Origin: Dyadobacter crusticola DSM 16708
GTDB lineage: Bacteria > Bacteroidota > Bacteroidia > Cytophagales > Spirosomataceae
Reading direction: 5' to 3'
DNA length: 64,000 nt
NCBI RefSeq assembly: GCF_000701505.1
Contig: NZ_JNJB01000017.1
Span: 34,955 to 98,954, forward strand
Position 1 is the stretch's first letter; each line of letters opens with the position of its first letter. Shown in pieces: positions 9,011 through 17,847 of the stretch. The notes under the pieces were generated by a model. The model did not search any database and had not been told where the DNA came from. It was given only the letters and a program-made list of their open reading frames with translations. Position numbers and translations under genes: made by a program.

Positions 9011-10225
9011 ATGGTCCGACCGCTGACATTTCTCTGCATTTCCACTTACTTCAAAGGCAACGATTTTCTCACGGCCTGCAAAGAGGCAGGGAATAAAGTT
9101 TTTTTGATCACTGCAAAAAAACTTGAAAACAAACCCTGGGCGCGTGAGGCTGTCGATGAGTTTTTTTACGTGCAGGAAGGCGAGGACGGAACATACAATA
9201 TGTCAGAGATTATCAATGGTTTGGCTTACGTAATGCGGAGCCGGCCCATTGACAGGGTAGTAGCACTGGATGATTTTGATGTTGAAAAAGCAGCCCATAT
9301 CCGCGAGTATTTCAGAATTCCGGGGATGGGGCAGACCACCGGGCGGTATTTCAGGGACAAGCTGGCTATGCGTACCAAAGCGGCAGAGTCGGGAATCTTA
9401 GTGCCTGCATTCTCAGCCCTTTTCAATGATGAGCAAATCAATTTGTTCATCGAAAAATATGCTGGTCCCTGGATGATCAAGCCACGTTCCGAAGCCTCTG
9501 CGACCGGGATCAAAAAGCTGGAAACCGCAGAAGAACTCTGGGAGACCATTCACCAGCTCGGCGACAAGCGGCACGCTTACCTGGTGGAACAATTCAAACC
9601 AGGCGATGTTTACCATGTCGATTCGATCTCGTACAATGGCCGGGTTATTTTTTCGTGGAACAGCAAGTACCTGGCGCCTCCATTTGATGTGGCGCACGGC
9701 GGCGGGATTTTCAGGTCAGTGACGGTTCCATTTGATTCCGCGGAGGATCACGCGCTGGAAACGCTCGCCATTGATTTGTTAAAAGCATTCGGTTTGAAAC
9801 ACAGTGCGTCGCATACGGAGGTGATCCGCTGTTATGAGGACGGTAAATATTATTTCTTGGAAACATCTTCCCGCGTGGGAGGTGCCAATCTTTCGGAAAT
9901 GGTCGACGCTTCTTCCGGTATAAACCTCTGGAAAGAATGGGCCAAAATGGAAACTGCCGAAGCAAAAGGCGAAAATTACAAGCTTCCCCCGTTCCGCAAG
10001 GAATACTCCGGCATCATCATTTCACTTGCAAGGCAGGAGTGGCCGGATCTGACGGTTTTCAACGATCCTGAAATCGTTTGGCGCATGAATGAACCTTACC
10101 ATGTCGGGCTGGTTGTCCGCTCCAAATCCCACGATCGTGTCATGGAGCTGCTTGATAAATATGCAACGATCATTCAAAGAGATTACCACGCTTCTGCACC
10201 AGTGCCTGTTCGGCCGACTAACTAG
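9011..10225 (+). CDS. ATP-grasp domain protein, probable carboxylate-amine ligase
   Basis: The 404-residue product has an N-terminal pre-ATP-grasp region (F-L-C-I-S-T-Y-F-K-G-N-D), then an ATP-grasp fold: W-M-I-K-P-R-S-E-A-S-A-T-G-I with the nucleotide-binding Lys, L-V-E-Q-F-K-P-G-D-V-Y-H-V-D-S with the hinge, and the late E-T-S-S-R-V-G-G-A-N metal-binding motif. Such enzymes form an acyl-phosphate and join it to an amine or thiol. I chose the ATG at 9011 over a GTG 72 bases upstream because the preceding residues look like untranslated sequence. The substrate is unknown and no biosynthetic neighbours are present. Confidence 0.82.
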   Translation: MVRPLTFLCISTYFKGNDFLTACKEAGNKVFLITAKKLENKPWAREAVDEFFYVQEGEDGTYNMSEIINGLAYVMRSRPIDRVVALDDFDVEKAAHIREYFRIPGMGQTTGRYFRDKLAMRTKAAESGILVPAFSALFNDEQINLFIEKYAGPWMIKPRSEASATGIKKLETAEELWETIHQLGDKRHAYLVEQFKPGDVYHVDSISYNGRVIFSWNSKYLAPPFDVAHGGGIFRSVTVPFDSAEDHALETLAIDLLKAFGLKHSASHTEVIRCYEDGKYYFLETSSRVGGANLSEMVDASSGINLWKEWAKMETAEAKGENYKLPPFRKEYSGIIISLARQEWPDLTVFNDPEIVWRMNEPYHVGLVVRSKSHDRVMELLDKYATIIQRDYHASAPVPVRPTN

Positions 10226-10278
10226 GTTTCCGGTCTACTATTACTGAATAAACTCAATACTATTTTAATTGCACACCT

Positions 10279-10764
10279 ATGGTATTAGATTTCAAAACAG
10301 TTCAAACTCTCAAAGAACTTGAGCAAGTGGAATGGTTTACAAGGATAGGAGTAAATGATGTACAGCATGCAGTAGTGTTGTCATCGTGGGACGAGGCGAT
10401 CGTGTTCTGCTCCTCTGACGAATGGAATAATTTGCAATTAGAGGCAGCAAATAGACTCCGTGAAAAAATTTTACAAATCTCGAAAGAGAGATTTAGGCAT
10501 TGGAATGAGTTAGTGCGGGAAGCTAAGAAAATGACAGAGCCTCTAGTTTCGAGGAAACTGAAAAATGTTATTATGGCAAATGCCCTTCCCATGACTTTTG
10601 TTGAAACAGTCAAGTGGGATATCTTGCATTTAGCTATGGAAGCTGAGTTCTCAGATCTCCACCCACCTGGATTCTATGCTAGCCAGGCGTATTGGTATCG
10701 ACAAGGTCATTTTCCTTGTGGGTGGCAAGGCGACTTTCCGGGCGGTCTACAAGTTGTTTTTTAG
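10279..10764 (+). CDS. conserved-looking hypothetical protein in AT-rich DNA
   Basis: I do not recognise this 161-residue protein. It has no signal peptide or membrane segment. It has a charged middle part (R-L-R-E-K-I-L-Q-I-S-K-E-R) that should be helical, and a Tyr/Trp/Gly-rich end (A-S-Q-A-Y-W-Y-R-Q-G-H-F-P-C-G-W) that looks like a folded C-terminal module, as in some small immunity-like proteins. Its codons are visibly AT-richer than those of its neighbours, and it is followed by 219 AT-rich non-coding bases. Both facts suggest later acquisition. Confidence 0.6.
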   Translation: MVLDFKTVQTLKELEQVEWFTRIGVNDVQHAVVLSSWDEAIVFCSSDEWNNLQLEAANRLREKILQISKERFRHWNELVREAKKMTEPLVSRKLKNVIMANALPMTFVETVKWDILHLAMEAEFSDLHPPGFYASQAYWYRQGHFPCGWQGDFPGGLQVVF

Positions 10765-10983
10765 AGTTGATCGCGAGGAAAATGTCAGGCACTGGTGTAC
10801 TGTATTGATTTCGAAGTATGAAATATAAACGTTTCTAAGTTAACTCGTATCATCTTTTTAGATATACAAATCTTTGCAATACAACTTCTCGATTTTTTAA
10901 ATGTGTAGTTTATTATCGCTCAAATAAAATATTAGTTCAAGGCTCATTAACTGAAACAGTTTGAGCAGACAGTAGCTCTTGCC

Positions 10984-12507
10984 TCAAACAAACTCAGCTT
11001 TTGCAACAAACATTTTCAGGCTTGATGCTGCTCCGTTTTGTTTAAGGGATTGTAAATGTCCAGCGATTGCGGTGATTAGGGATTCTGCTTTACTCAGATC
11101 TTTACCCCAGATTGAAGAGTCTTTCAAAATACTTTTTACCATTTCATTAAGTGAACCCATTTGCCATTTTTGGTGAAAGAAGGCGGCTTTTTCGTCATTG
11201 ATCAGGTAGTATTCGCCATTTGCCTGACCGTAATACTGATCGCTGTCTCTTCTGCCAGGTTTCATGTACCAGATATAAGCTGCGTAGCCAAACGCGACAT
11301 GCTCTGGAAATGTACCCCGGTTTTTTTCATAGTTGAAGAACACAGGTGTTACGCGGGCAAGTATTTTTGCCGAATAATTCTGCGCGATGTTTAGCCATTG
11401 ATGTTGAATGTGCGGGTTTTTAAAACGTTCTATTACCTGCATGCTGAAATTGGCAGCCAGCCCGTCTGGAAGTGGGTAGGGGATAGCCGGTGCTATTTCG
11501 GTGAGCATCAAGTCAGTGATGAATGCAGCGAAGTCCGGGTTTGACATTGCTTCTGCTACCGTTTTGAAGCCGCACAAATGCGCGAGCCCGCTGCCCATTG
11601 TATGTGCGCCATTGAGTAAACGTAATTTCAGCTCGCGGTAAAGCTCGATATCCGGCTCAATTACAAGCCCCTCGTCAATTCCGTAAAACCCGATTTTCTG
11701 CCTGATCGTCTCGTCGCCTTCTATCGCCCATAAATGGTAATGTTCGGCTGTGATCAGCAGTTCGTCTTGGTAGCCCAGTTCTTCTTCCAAAGCTTTATGG
11801 GTCGTTTCCTCGGGTTTGCCGGGTACAATGCGGTCGACCAGCGAGTTGCAGAAATGGTTATGTTGTTCAATCCAGTCGATGAATGCGCCTTCAAGACCAT
11901 TCCGATGCGCGAGTTCCAGAACGATAGCTTCCAGTTTGCGTCCATTATCAGTGATCAGCTCAGTAGGAATAATTACCACGCCGTGCTCCGGACTACCTGA
12001 AAATGCAACATAGCGCGCGTAAAGGAAGGCAAGCAATTTTCCTGGAAATGAAACGGGCGGCCACTGGTAAATATCGTCCTGCACAAGCTGAATGCCAGTT
12101 TCGGTTGTATTGGAAATGACGATGCCGATCGCAGGATTGCGGGCCAGATCGAGTACGAGCGACCATTGTGTTTTGGCATAAATCACCCGGCTGATCGCCG
12201 ATGAAATAATGTTTTCCGCCTCGGGTTTACCATTAAGGGTACCTCTCGTGCAAAGTGTGTAAAGGTTGTTTTGCCGCTCAAATGCTTTCAAATCACCTTT
12301 GCTGGTGGATTTTACAACCACGATCCGCCCATTGAAAACGCCCTGTCTGTTCGCTTTATCAATGAAGAAATCCGCAAGCCCGCGCAGGAATGCGCCGGTA
12401 CCGAACTGGAGTACTTTCTCTGGTAGCTGAAAAACGGTATCCTGGGGGACAATCACGTCCGGGTGGTTCCTCAGCTGGCGGAGCTTTTCCCTGAAAAGAT
12501 AATTCAT
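10984..12507 (-). CDS. uxaB: tagaturonate reductase (altronate oxidoreductase)
   Basis: NAD-dependent reductase of the polyol/mannitol dehydrogenase family that interconverts tagaturonate and altronate in galacturonate breakdown. The 507-residue product has the nucleotide-binding start V-L-Q-F-G-T-G-A-F-L-R-G, the V-I-S-N-T-T-E-T-G-I motif near residue 130, and the family helix L-R-L-L-N-G-A-H-T-M-G-S-G, whose Lys/Asn-His residues serve catalysis. Length agrees with UxaB. The neighbouring uxaA and uxaC are not in the window. A LacI-type regulator is divergent, with a palindromic candidate operator between the two genes. Confidence 0.88.
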   Translation of the reverse strand: MNYLFREKLRQLRNHPDVIVPQDTVFQLPEKVLQFGTGAFLRGLADFFIDKANRQGVFNGRIVVVKSTSKGDLKAFERQNNLYTLCTRGTLNGKPEAENIISSAISRVIYAKTQWSLVLDLARNPAIGIVISNTTETGIQLVQDDIYQWPPVSFPGKLLAFLYARYVAFSGSPEHGVVIIPTELITDNGRKLEAIVLELAHRNGLEGAFIDWIEQHNHFCNSLVDRIVPGKPEETTHKALEEELGYQDELLITAEHYHLWAIEGDETIRQKIGFYGIDEGLVIEPDIELYRELKLRLLNGAHTMGSGLAHLCGFKTVAEAMSNPDFAAFITDLMLTEIAPAIPYPLPDGLAANFSMQVIERFKNPHIQHQWLNIAQNYSAKILARVTPVFFNYEKNRGTFPEHVAFGYAAYIWYMKPGRRDSDQYYGQANGEYYLINDEKAAFFHQKWQMGSLNEMVKSILKDSSIWGKDLSKAESLITAIAGHLQSLKQNGAASSLKMFVAKAEFV

Positions 12508-12823
12508 GGCAGTGGAGTTATTAGTTTGGCGATGGCGGAAGTCGGTCGCTGATTTGCTTTTTGGTTTGGCTTTTTCGGGGTAAGACCTAAATTTAGCGTC
12601 TGTTCTACTACGACTACATCTGACCGAGTTTAGATTGAATTATTAGCAATATCAAATATCAAATTGTCTTTTTTTGTGCAATCGTTATCGGGAACGTTGC
12701 CAGCAAGCAGTACAAAGCCCGGAACTTATCCTCTATTTAACTTGCCGTTTTCTATTTAGCATTCAATCTTTTAGATGTTAATGGCTGGGTATTGAATAAA
12801 ACTTGGACTAAACAAACTTTCTT
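12508..12823. other. uxaB-lacI divergent intergenic region
   Basis: A 316-base region between two divergent genes, AT-rich in its regulator-proximal half. The only structure I can support is the LacI-type palindrome at 12683-12696. I see no convincing TAnnTTTG box for either direction and no reading frame worth calling. Confidence 0.7.
12683..12696. promoter_or_regulatory. candidate LacI-family operator
   Basis: The sequence CGTTATCGGGAACG is an inverted repeat of the form CGTTnnCGnnAACG with a central CG, which is the general layout of LacI-family operators. It lies between uxaB and the divergent LacI-type gene. The assignment is inference from pattern and position only. Confidence 0.5.
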
Positions 12824-13852
12824 TTGGAAGCAATTACAATCAAGGATATTGCAAAGGCACTCAATTTGTCAACGTCGACCGTCTCCCGTGCGTTAAGGAA
12901 CAGCTACGAAATCAATCCCGAGACAAAGCGGCTGGTAATGGAATACGCCGAGCGAATGAACTACCGGCCAAATCCGATTGCGTTAAGCCTGAAAGACAGC
13001 AAGAGCAAGTCTATCGGTGTGATTATCCCTGAGATTGCCAATCACTTCTTTTCGCAGCTAATCAATGGAATAGAATCCATTGCCTACAACCTGGGCTACC
13101 ACGTTGTAATTTTCCAGAGTCACGATTCTTACGAGCGGGAAGTTGCTAATACCAATTACCTCGTTTCAAGGAAAGTTGATGGGCTGCTGGTGTCACTTGC
13201 GAGCCTGACCACCAATCTGGTCCATTTCCAGGAGTTAATGGAAAAAGGCCTGCCCATTGTTTTTCTGGACAGGGTACCTAAGGAAATAGAAACGCATAAA
13301 GTGGTCGCCGACAATTTTGCAGGCGCTTATGAAGCCACAGCGCATTTGATCCTCACCGGAAGAAAACGCATTGCGCACCTGACAAGCCCGATTTATTTGT
13401 CCAATACAACCGAGCGGCTGGCCGGCTACAAGCAAGCGCTGGAAGATTACGGCTTTCCTTTTGATGACTCTTATGTGAAATACTGTCAGTATGGAGGCAA
13501 GTTAGTGAGTGAAAACGAGGCTGCTGTCGATGAAATGCTAAACCTGCCCGAGCCTCCGGATGCGATTTTTACGGCAAGCGACAAGCTTACCACGGGCTGT
13601 ATGTCCGTACTTCAAAAGCGGAAGATCAGGATCCCTGAGGAAATTGCGATTGTGGGTTTTACCAATATCAGCGTGGCCGAGCTTCTGAACCCGCCACTTA
13701 CTGCCGTAGTGCAGCCAGCCACCGATATGGGCCAGCAGGCAGTTGAGCTGCTGATCAGGCTGATCGAACATCCCGAGCGGACTACTGAATTCGAAATACG
13801 TTCGCTTAAAACTTCGCTGATCACGCGACAGTCTTCCACCGGGATTTTGTAA
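12824..13852 (+). CDS. LacI family transcriptional regulator
   Basis: A 342-residue repressor-type protein. The N-terminal helix-turn-helix (I-K-D-I-A-K-A-L-N-L-S-T-S-T-V-S-R-A-L) spans residues 4-25, followed by the hinge helix (N-P-I-A-L-S-L), then a periplasmic-binding-protein-like effector domain. The start is TTG, because no in-frame ATG lies between it and the upstream region; the HTH begins immediately after. It is divergent from uxaB, so control of hexuronate catabolism is the simplest role, with a sugar acid as likely effector. Both points are inference from context. Confidence 0.88.
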   Translation: MEAITIKDIAKALNLSTSTVSRALRNSYEINPETKRLVMEYAERMNYRPNPIALSLKDSKSKSIGVIIPEIANHFFSQLINGIESIAYNLGYHVVIFQSHDSYEREVANTNYLVSRKVDGLLVSLASLTTNLVHFQELMEKGLPIVFLDRVPKEIETHKVVADNFAGAYEATAHLILTGRKRIAHLTSPIYLSNTTERLAGYKQALEDYGFPFDDSYVKYCQYGGKLVSENEAAVDEMLNLPEPPDAIFTASDKLTTGCMSVLQKRKIRIPEEIAIVGFTNISVAELLNPPLTAVVQPATDMGQQAVELLIRLIEHPERTTEFEIRSLKTSLITRQSSTGIL

Positions 13853-13879
13853 TTTCGGTTTGCATTAATCTTCAAATAA

Positions 13880-14353
13880 ATGATCAGTCTTCCAGTTGGC
13901 GACGCCCTCTTCAACTATCGTGTGGCCGGCGTGGCCATTTTGAATGGAAAAGTGCTGCTGCATAAAACACCTTCCGACTACTTCTGGAGTCTGCCTGGCG
14001 GCAGGGCAGAGATCTTTGAATTTTCCAAAGATACATTGGCCAGGGAAATGCTGGAAGAAACCGGAATGCCGGTGGAAGTGGGTGAAATGTTGTGGGTATC
14101 AGAAAACTTCTTCCAGTATACCGGGACCCGTTACCATGAAATAGGTTTTTATTTCCAGATGCAGATACCCGGTTTGCAAAGCCAGTCCGACTTCCTGGGC
14201 AGCGAAGGCGCCGAGGATCTTTTGTTTAAATGGATCGATATAAGTGAGCTGCAACACGAGCGCATTTATCCTGCATTCCTGGCAGAAGAACTGGCTGTGA
14301 GCCCGCTTCGGATGAAGCATTTTTCGTCCGATTTCATTGATCTTGATCAGTAG
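13880..14353 (+). CDS. Nudix hydrolase
   Basis: A 157-residue Nudix enzyme that cleaves nucleoside diphosphate-X compounds. The Nudix box is complete and fits Gx5Ex7REUxEExGU: it opens with G-G-R-A-E-I-F-E near residue 37 and closes with R-E-M-L-E-E-T-G-M near residue 59, so the metal-binding Glu residues are intact. The substrate cannot be read from sequence. The gene begins 28 bases after the LacI-type gene and 21 bases before the aminotransferase gene, all on the same strand, so a shared transcript is possible. Confidence 0.9.
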   Translation: MISLPVGDALFNYRVAGVAILNGKVLLHKTPSDYFWSLPGGRAEIFEFSKDTLAREMLEETGMPVEVGEMLWVSENFFQYTGTRYHEIGFYFQMQIPGLQSQSDFLGSEGAEDLLFKWIDISELQHERIYPAFLAEELAVSPLRMKHFSSDFIDLDQ

Positions 14354-14374
14354 TCTAATCAAATTTCCATTTTC

Positions 14375-15535
14375 ATGTTTTCGACTTCCCGGTTGAAATC
14401 CAAGCTGCCGCATGTCGGCACTACGATTTTTACAAAAATGTCCAGGCTCGCTGAGGAACAGCAGGCGATCAATCTTGCACAGGGTTTTCCTGAATTCGAC
14501 TGTTCGCCCGAACTGCAAAAGCTAGTTGATAAATACATTCAATCAGGTAAGAACCAGTATGCGCCGATGGCCGGAGTGATGTCACTGCGGGAAGCTATCT
14601 CGAAGAAAACCTGGGAAGCTGCTGCGAAGGAATACCATCCTGAGACAGAAATTACAATTACGAGCGGCGCAACTGAGGCTTTGTATGTGGCTGTTTCCAC
14701 GATTGTAAATCCCGGTGACGAGGTAATCGTTTTTGAGCCCGCGTACGATAGCTATGTGCCGGCGATCGAGCTGAATGGAGGCGTGCCGGTATTTGTAACC
14801 CTCGATCCGCAATATGAGTCCGTAGATTGGGCGGCAGCGGCTGCTGCAATTACAGACAAAACAGTCGCTATTATGATCAACACGCCGCACAACCCGACTG
14901 GAAATGTCTGGACGGAAACAGATATGCGACAGCTGGCTGCATTGGCGGAGCAGCATGATCTGTATGTGATCAGCGACGAGGTTTATGAACACATTGTTTT
15001 CGACGGTCGCAAGCACATCTCGGCAGCTGCTATACCTGCTTTGGCTGAGCGCACCTTTTTGTGCGGCTCTTTCGGGAAAACCTTTCATACTACGGGCTGG
15101 AAGCTGGGGTACTGTCTGGCGCCAGCTGCATTGACTGCCGAGTTCCGGAAAATACACCAGTTCCTGGTTTTCAGCGTAGTTACTCCATTCCAATTTGCCG
15201 TTGCAGAATACCTGAACGAACCGGCGCATTACCTTACGCTTTCGGCATTCTATCAGCAGAAAAGAGATTTATTTTTGAATGTGATTGATGGAATTGGGTT
15301 TGAGGTAAAACCTTCTCAGGGTACCTTTTTCCAAAATGTTTCCTACGAAAGTTTATCCGGTGAAAATGACGTGCTACTTGCTGAAAGATTGACCAAAGAA
15401 GCTAAAGTAGCCTCTATTCCAGTCTCGGCCTTTTACGCAAATCCCGAAGGGTACAAAACGCTGCGTTTCTGTTTTGCTAAGAACGATGACACAATTCTGA
15501 GAGCGGCGGAGAAGCTGGGAAAGGTGGTTTGGTAA
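14375..15535 (+). CDS. class I/II aminotransferase, methionine aminotransferase type
   Basis: PLP-dependent aminotransferase of fold type I, 386 residues. The opening (S-K-L-P-H-V-G-T-T-I-F-T-K-M-S) and the Q-G-F-P-E-F-D motif are characteristic of the YbdL-like methionine/kynurenine aminotransferases. The cofactor Lys is in G-S-F-G-K-T-F-H-T-T-G-W-K near residue 234, the N-T-P-H-N-P-T-G motif binds substrate and cofactor, and the phosphate-contacting Arg lies in L-R-F-C-F-A-K. It may deaminate methionine or its keto acid in salvage. The substrate assignment is by family resemblance. Confidence 0.85.
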   Translation: MFSTSRLKSKLPHVGTTIFTKMSRLAEEQQAINLAQGFPEFDCSPELQKLVDKYIQSGKNQYAPMAGVMSLREAISKKTWEAAAKEYHPETEITITSGATEALYVAVSTIVNPGDEVIVFEPAYDSYVPAIELNGGVPVFVTLDPQYESVDWAAAAAAITDKTVAIMINTPHNPTGNVWTETDMRQLAALAEQHDLYVISDEVYEHIVFDGRKHISAAAIPALAERTFLCGSFGKTFHTTGWKLGYCLAPAALTAEFRKIHQFLVFSVVTPFQFAVAEYLNEPAHYLTLSAFYQQKRDLFLNVIDGIGFEVKPSQGTFFQNVSYESLSGENDVLLAERLTKEAKVASIPVSAFYANPEGYKTLRFCFAKNDDTILRAAEKLGKVVW

Positions 15536-15575
15536 TCACGAAAAAAGTCGTACATTGGTGTGACAAAATTCGGAT

Positions 15576-16010
15576 ATGAAACAGATACAATATCAGTTAC
15601 CCGACGAAATGACACCGATACGCATTGCTGCCGAGCCGGAGGTCATGTATTTGGCACGTCCAAAAATCGGCGAGTTTTCTGTGTCACAATTCCAGGATCT
15701 TTGCACCAAGCTGTTATTTACACAGCAGGAATGGGCAGATATCCTGCATATCAGTGACCGTACTTTGCAGCGGTACCTCAAAGACAAAAAGCCATTTGAA
15801 GGGCTTTATGCTGAGCATTTGTACCAGCTTGAAAACATGGCGGAGCTTGGGTTACATGTTTTTGGCAATGCCCGAACACTCGAACAATGGCTGCGTACAC
15901 CACGCATGGTACTAGGCGAGCAGCAGGATTTTGCAACCCTACGGTCTTTCTGGGGTGTCAAACAGATCGCCAATGAGCTGGGCCGGATAGAGCATGGCGT
16001 GTATATATGA
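15576..16010 (+). CDS. Xre/MbcA/ParS-type antitoxin of a RES toxin
   Basis: A 144-residue antitoxin. A Xre-like helix-turn-helix lies in the middle (F-T-Q-Q-E-W-A-D-I-L-H-I-S-D-R-T-L-Q-R-Y, residues about 49-68). The C-terminal toxin-binding domain ends in L-G-R-I-E-H-G-V-Y-I, a near-invariant tail of this family, preceded by L-E-Q-W-L-R-T-P. It shares four bases with the toxin gene, which is the usual coupling of Xre-RES modules. The family normally neutralises the toxin as a complex and represses its own promoter. No clear operator was seen in the short upstream gap. Confidence 0.92.
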   Translation: MKQIQYQLPDEMTPIRIAAEPEVMYLARPKIGEFSVSQFQDLCTKLLFTQQEWADILHISDRTLQRYLKDKKPFEGLYAEHLYQLENMAELGLHVFGNARTLEQWLRTPRMVLGEQQDFATLRSFWGVKQIANELGRIEHGVYI

Positions 16011-16474
16011 TTGTATACAGGCTTGCAGCGAAGGAGTACATTGAAGATCTGAGCGGAACAGGCGCGAAGTTGTTTGGAGGGAGGTGGAACCCTGTCGGGA
16101 ATGCGTGCATTTACACGAGCGCGCATTGCTCATTAGCGCTACTTGAAAAGTTTGTTCACGCCAATCATAAGGAAAATATGCAACGCATTGCTTTGCTGCG
16201 GTTGAATATCCCCGATGATGACAATTTAATTTTTCACACGGATACCAATCTGCTCAAAACTGCGTGGGCGGAAGATATTGCCTACACGCAATGGATCGGG
16301 GAGCAGGTGCTGAGTGACCCCGCCGTAGTCGCATTTTCAGTTCCTTCGGCCATTGTTCCCGGAGAACGGAATTATATCCTTAATCCGCTTTCCAAAGAAT
16401 TTAATAAGATTAAAATTGCCTCAATTTCAGATTTTGAAACTGATTTCCGGCTGCTGAGCAAGCTGCTCTCCTGA
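16007..16474 (+). CDS. RES domain NAD+-phosphorylase toxin
   Basis: A 155-residue RES-domain protein. Known members of this family (for example MbcT) degrade NAD+ by phosphorolysis and stop growth when free. The conserved Arg, Glu and Ser/Asn are visible: Y-R-L-A near the N-terminus, the G-G-R-W-N-P-V-G turn, L-A-L-L-E with the catalytic Glu near residue 46, and V-P-S-A with N-Y-I-L-N-P near the end. The full motif set suggests the toxin is intact. The ATG overlaps the antitoxin stop in ATGA, and the toxin stop is only 1 base from the convergent permease gene stop. Confidence 0.93.
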   Translation: MIVYRLAAKEYIEDLSGTGAKLFGGRWNPVGNACIYTSAHCSLALLEKFVHANHKENMQRIALLRLNIPDDDNLIFHTDTNLLKTAWAEDIAYTQWIGEQVLSDPAVVAFSVPSAIVPGERNYILNPLSKEFNKIKIASISDFETDFRLLSKLLS

Positions 16475-16475
16475 T

Positions 16476-17711
16476 TTACTTTTTGAAAAGCAATGCTTTA
16501 ATCGGCTGTATTTTGCTGATGATCAGCGTGGGGATTAGCAGGATTAATCCTGAAATAACAATGGTTGCCATGTTGACCATCAGGAAAATCGGCCAATCAA
16601 AAACAATGGGGACAGTGTCCATGTAATAATTGACCGGATCGAGCGGGATCAGCTTGAACTGGTACTGAAGCCAGCAGATGAGCAATCCGGTTGCATTGCC
16701 GATGATCAACCCGCGGCGTACCATATACAATCCTACCCGAAAAAATACAGTCCGGATCTGTCCATTCGGACTGCCGAGTGTTTTCAACAATCCGATTAAC
16801 GGCGTTCTTTCCATGATCATCACAAGCAGGATGGAGATCATATTAAAACAGGCTACGAACAGGATCAAAGTGAGGAAAACGGCGGTGTTACGATCAAGCA
16901 AAACCAGCCAGTCGAAAATTTGCGGGAAGGTACTTGTTACTTTCTGGAGATAAAGTCCGGGAGGTAGCTCGGTGCGCAGGCGATTTGCTACCATGTCCAG
17001 GTCCTGGAAGTTTTTCAGGTATATCTCATAGGTGCCGACTGAATCTTTGCCCCATCCATTCAGCCTCTGAACAAGTCCGATGTCACCTACGATCAGATTG
17101 TTATCGAACTCTTCCATTTGCGTATCGTAAATTCCGCAGATTGTCAGTTTTCTGGGGCGCGGCGGATTTTGCAAAGAGTACATAATCACATCATCGCCGA
17201 TTTTCAGGCGCATTTCGGATGCAATTTTCCGGCTGATCAATACTTCGGAAGAATACCCGTATTTGATAGACGACGAGTCCTGATACCCGATCAGGCGACC
17301 TTCCCTGAGGCTGCTTTTGAAGGTTTGCCAGTCATAATCTTTGCCTACACCTTTTAATATAACTCCCTTAATCTCTTCCGGTGTTTTCAAAATCCCCGAT
17401 TTGTGAGCAACCGCCTGCCAGCGTGCTACCTGCGGAATCTGGGGCAGGGCCAGCGATACAGGGTTAGGTATACCCATCGGTCCTTCTTCATACGTATTGC
17501 CCTGCGAGAATGCATTGATGTTGATGTGGGCGCCGAAAAGGAAGATCTTTTGCTGAATGGTTTGCTTAAACCCAAGTAACACTGCAAATGCAATGATACC
17601 CACTGCGATTCCGATCGCGATACTGGCTACCCCAATCCTGGAAACTGTTGCAGAAAACGAACCAGCCTCGTTGTGACGGATTCTTTTGGCTATAAAGGAG
17701 GGGAATTGCAA
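16476..17711 (-). CDS. LolC/LolE-type ABC transporter permease (FtsX family)
   Basis: A 411-residue inner-membrane permease. It has one N-terminal membrane segment (I-G-V-A-S-I-A-I-G-I-A-V-G-I), a long periplasmic MacB-like domain, then three helices at the C-terminus in a FtsX domain. This layout is that of the lipoprotein-releasing LolC/LolE group, which passes lipoproteins to the periplasmic carrier. No ATPase gene is adjacent. I chose the TTG at 17711, because an upstream TTG at 17744 overlaps a TATTTTTG -7 promoter box and family members begin near the Q-F-P-S-F-I-A-K-R-I segment. Confidence 0.83.
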   Translation of the reverse strand: MQFPSFIAKRIRHNEAGSFSATVSRIGVASIAIGIAVGIIAFAVLLGFKQTIQQKIFLFGAHININAFSQGNTYEEGPMGIPNPVSLALPQIPQVARWQAVAHKSGILKTPEEIKGVILKGVGKDYDWQTFKSSLREGRLIGYQDSSSIKYGYSSEVLISRKIASEMRLKIGDDVIMYSLQNPPRPRKLTICGIYDTQMEEFDNNLIVGDIGLVQRLNGWGKDSVGTYEIYLKNFQDLDMVANRLRTELPPGLYLQKVTSTFPQIFDWLVLLDRNTAVFLTLILFVACFNMISILLVMIMERTPLIGLLKTLGSPNGQIRTVFFRVGLYMVRRGLIIGNATGLLICWLQYQFKLIPLDPVNYYMDTVPIVFDWPIFLMVNMATIVISGLILLIPTLIISKIQPIKALLFKK

Positions 17712-17741
17712 GAGGAATCGATTGGTTGATTTTGATGTTGA

Positions 17742-17749
17742 CAAAAATA
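17742..17749 (-). promoter_or_regulatory. promoter -7 box for the LolC/E-type permease
   Basis: TATTTTTG on the minus strand fits the Bacteroidota -7 consensus TAnnTTTG. A TTTC (3 of 4 bases of TTTG) lies 20 bases further upstream. Transcription would begin around 17736, which leaves about 25 bases before the TTG start at 17711. Confidence 0.5.
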
Positions 17750-17847
17750 GGGAAAAACTTAACCGGTACGAAAAGGCAAATTTTATTAAGTTGCCGGCAT
17801 GTAGTTTTTAGAAGAAACGAAAAGCGACACTAACTGAACAAGTTTTC

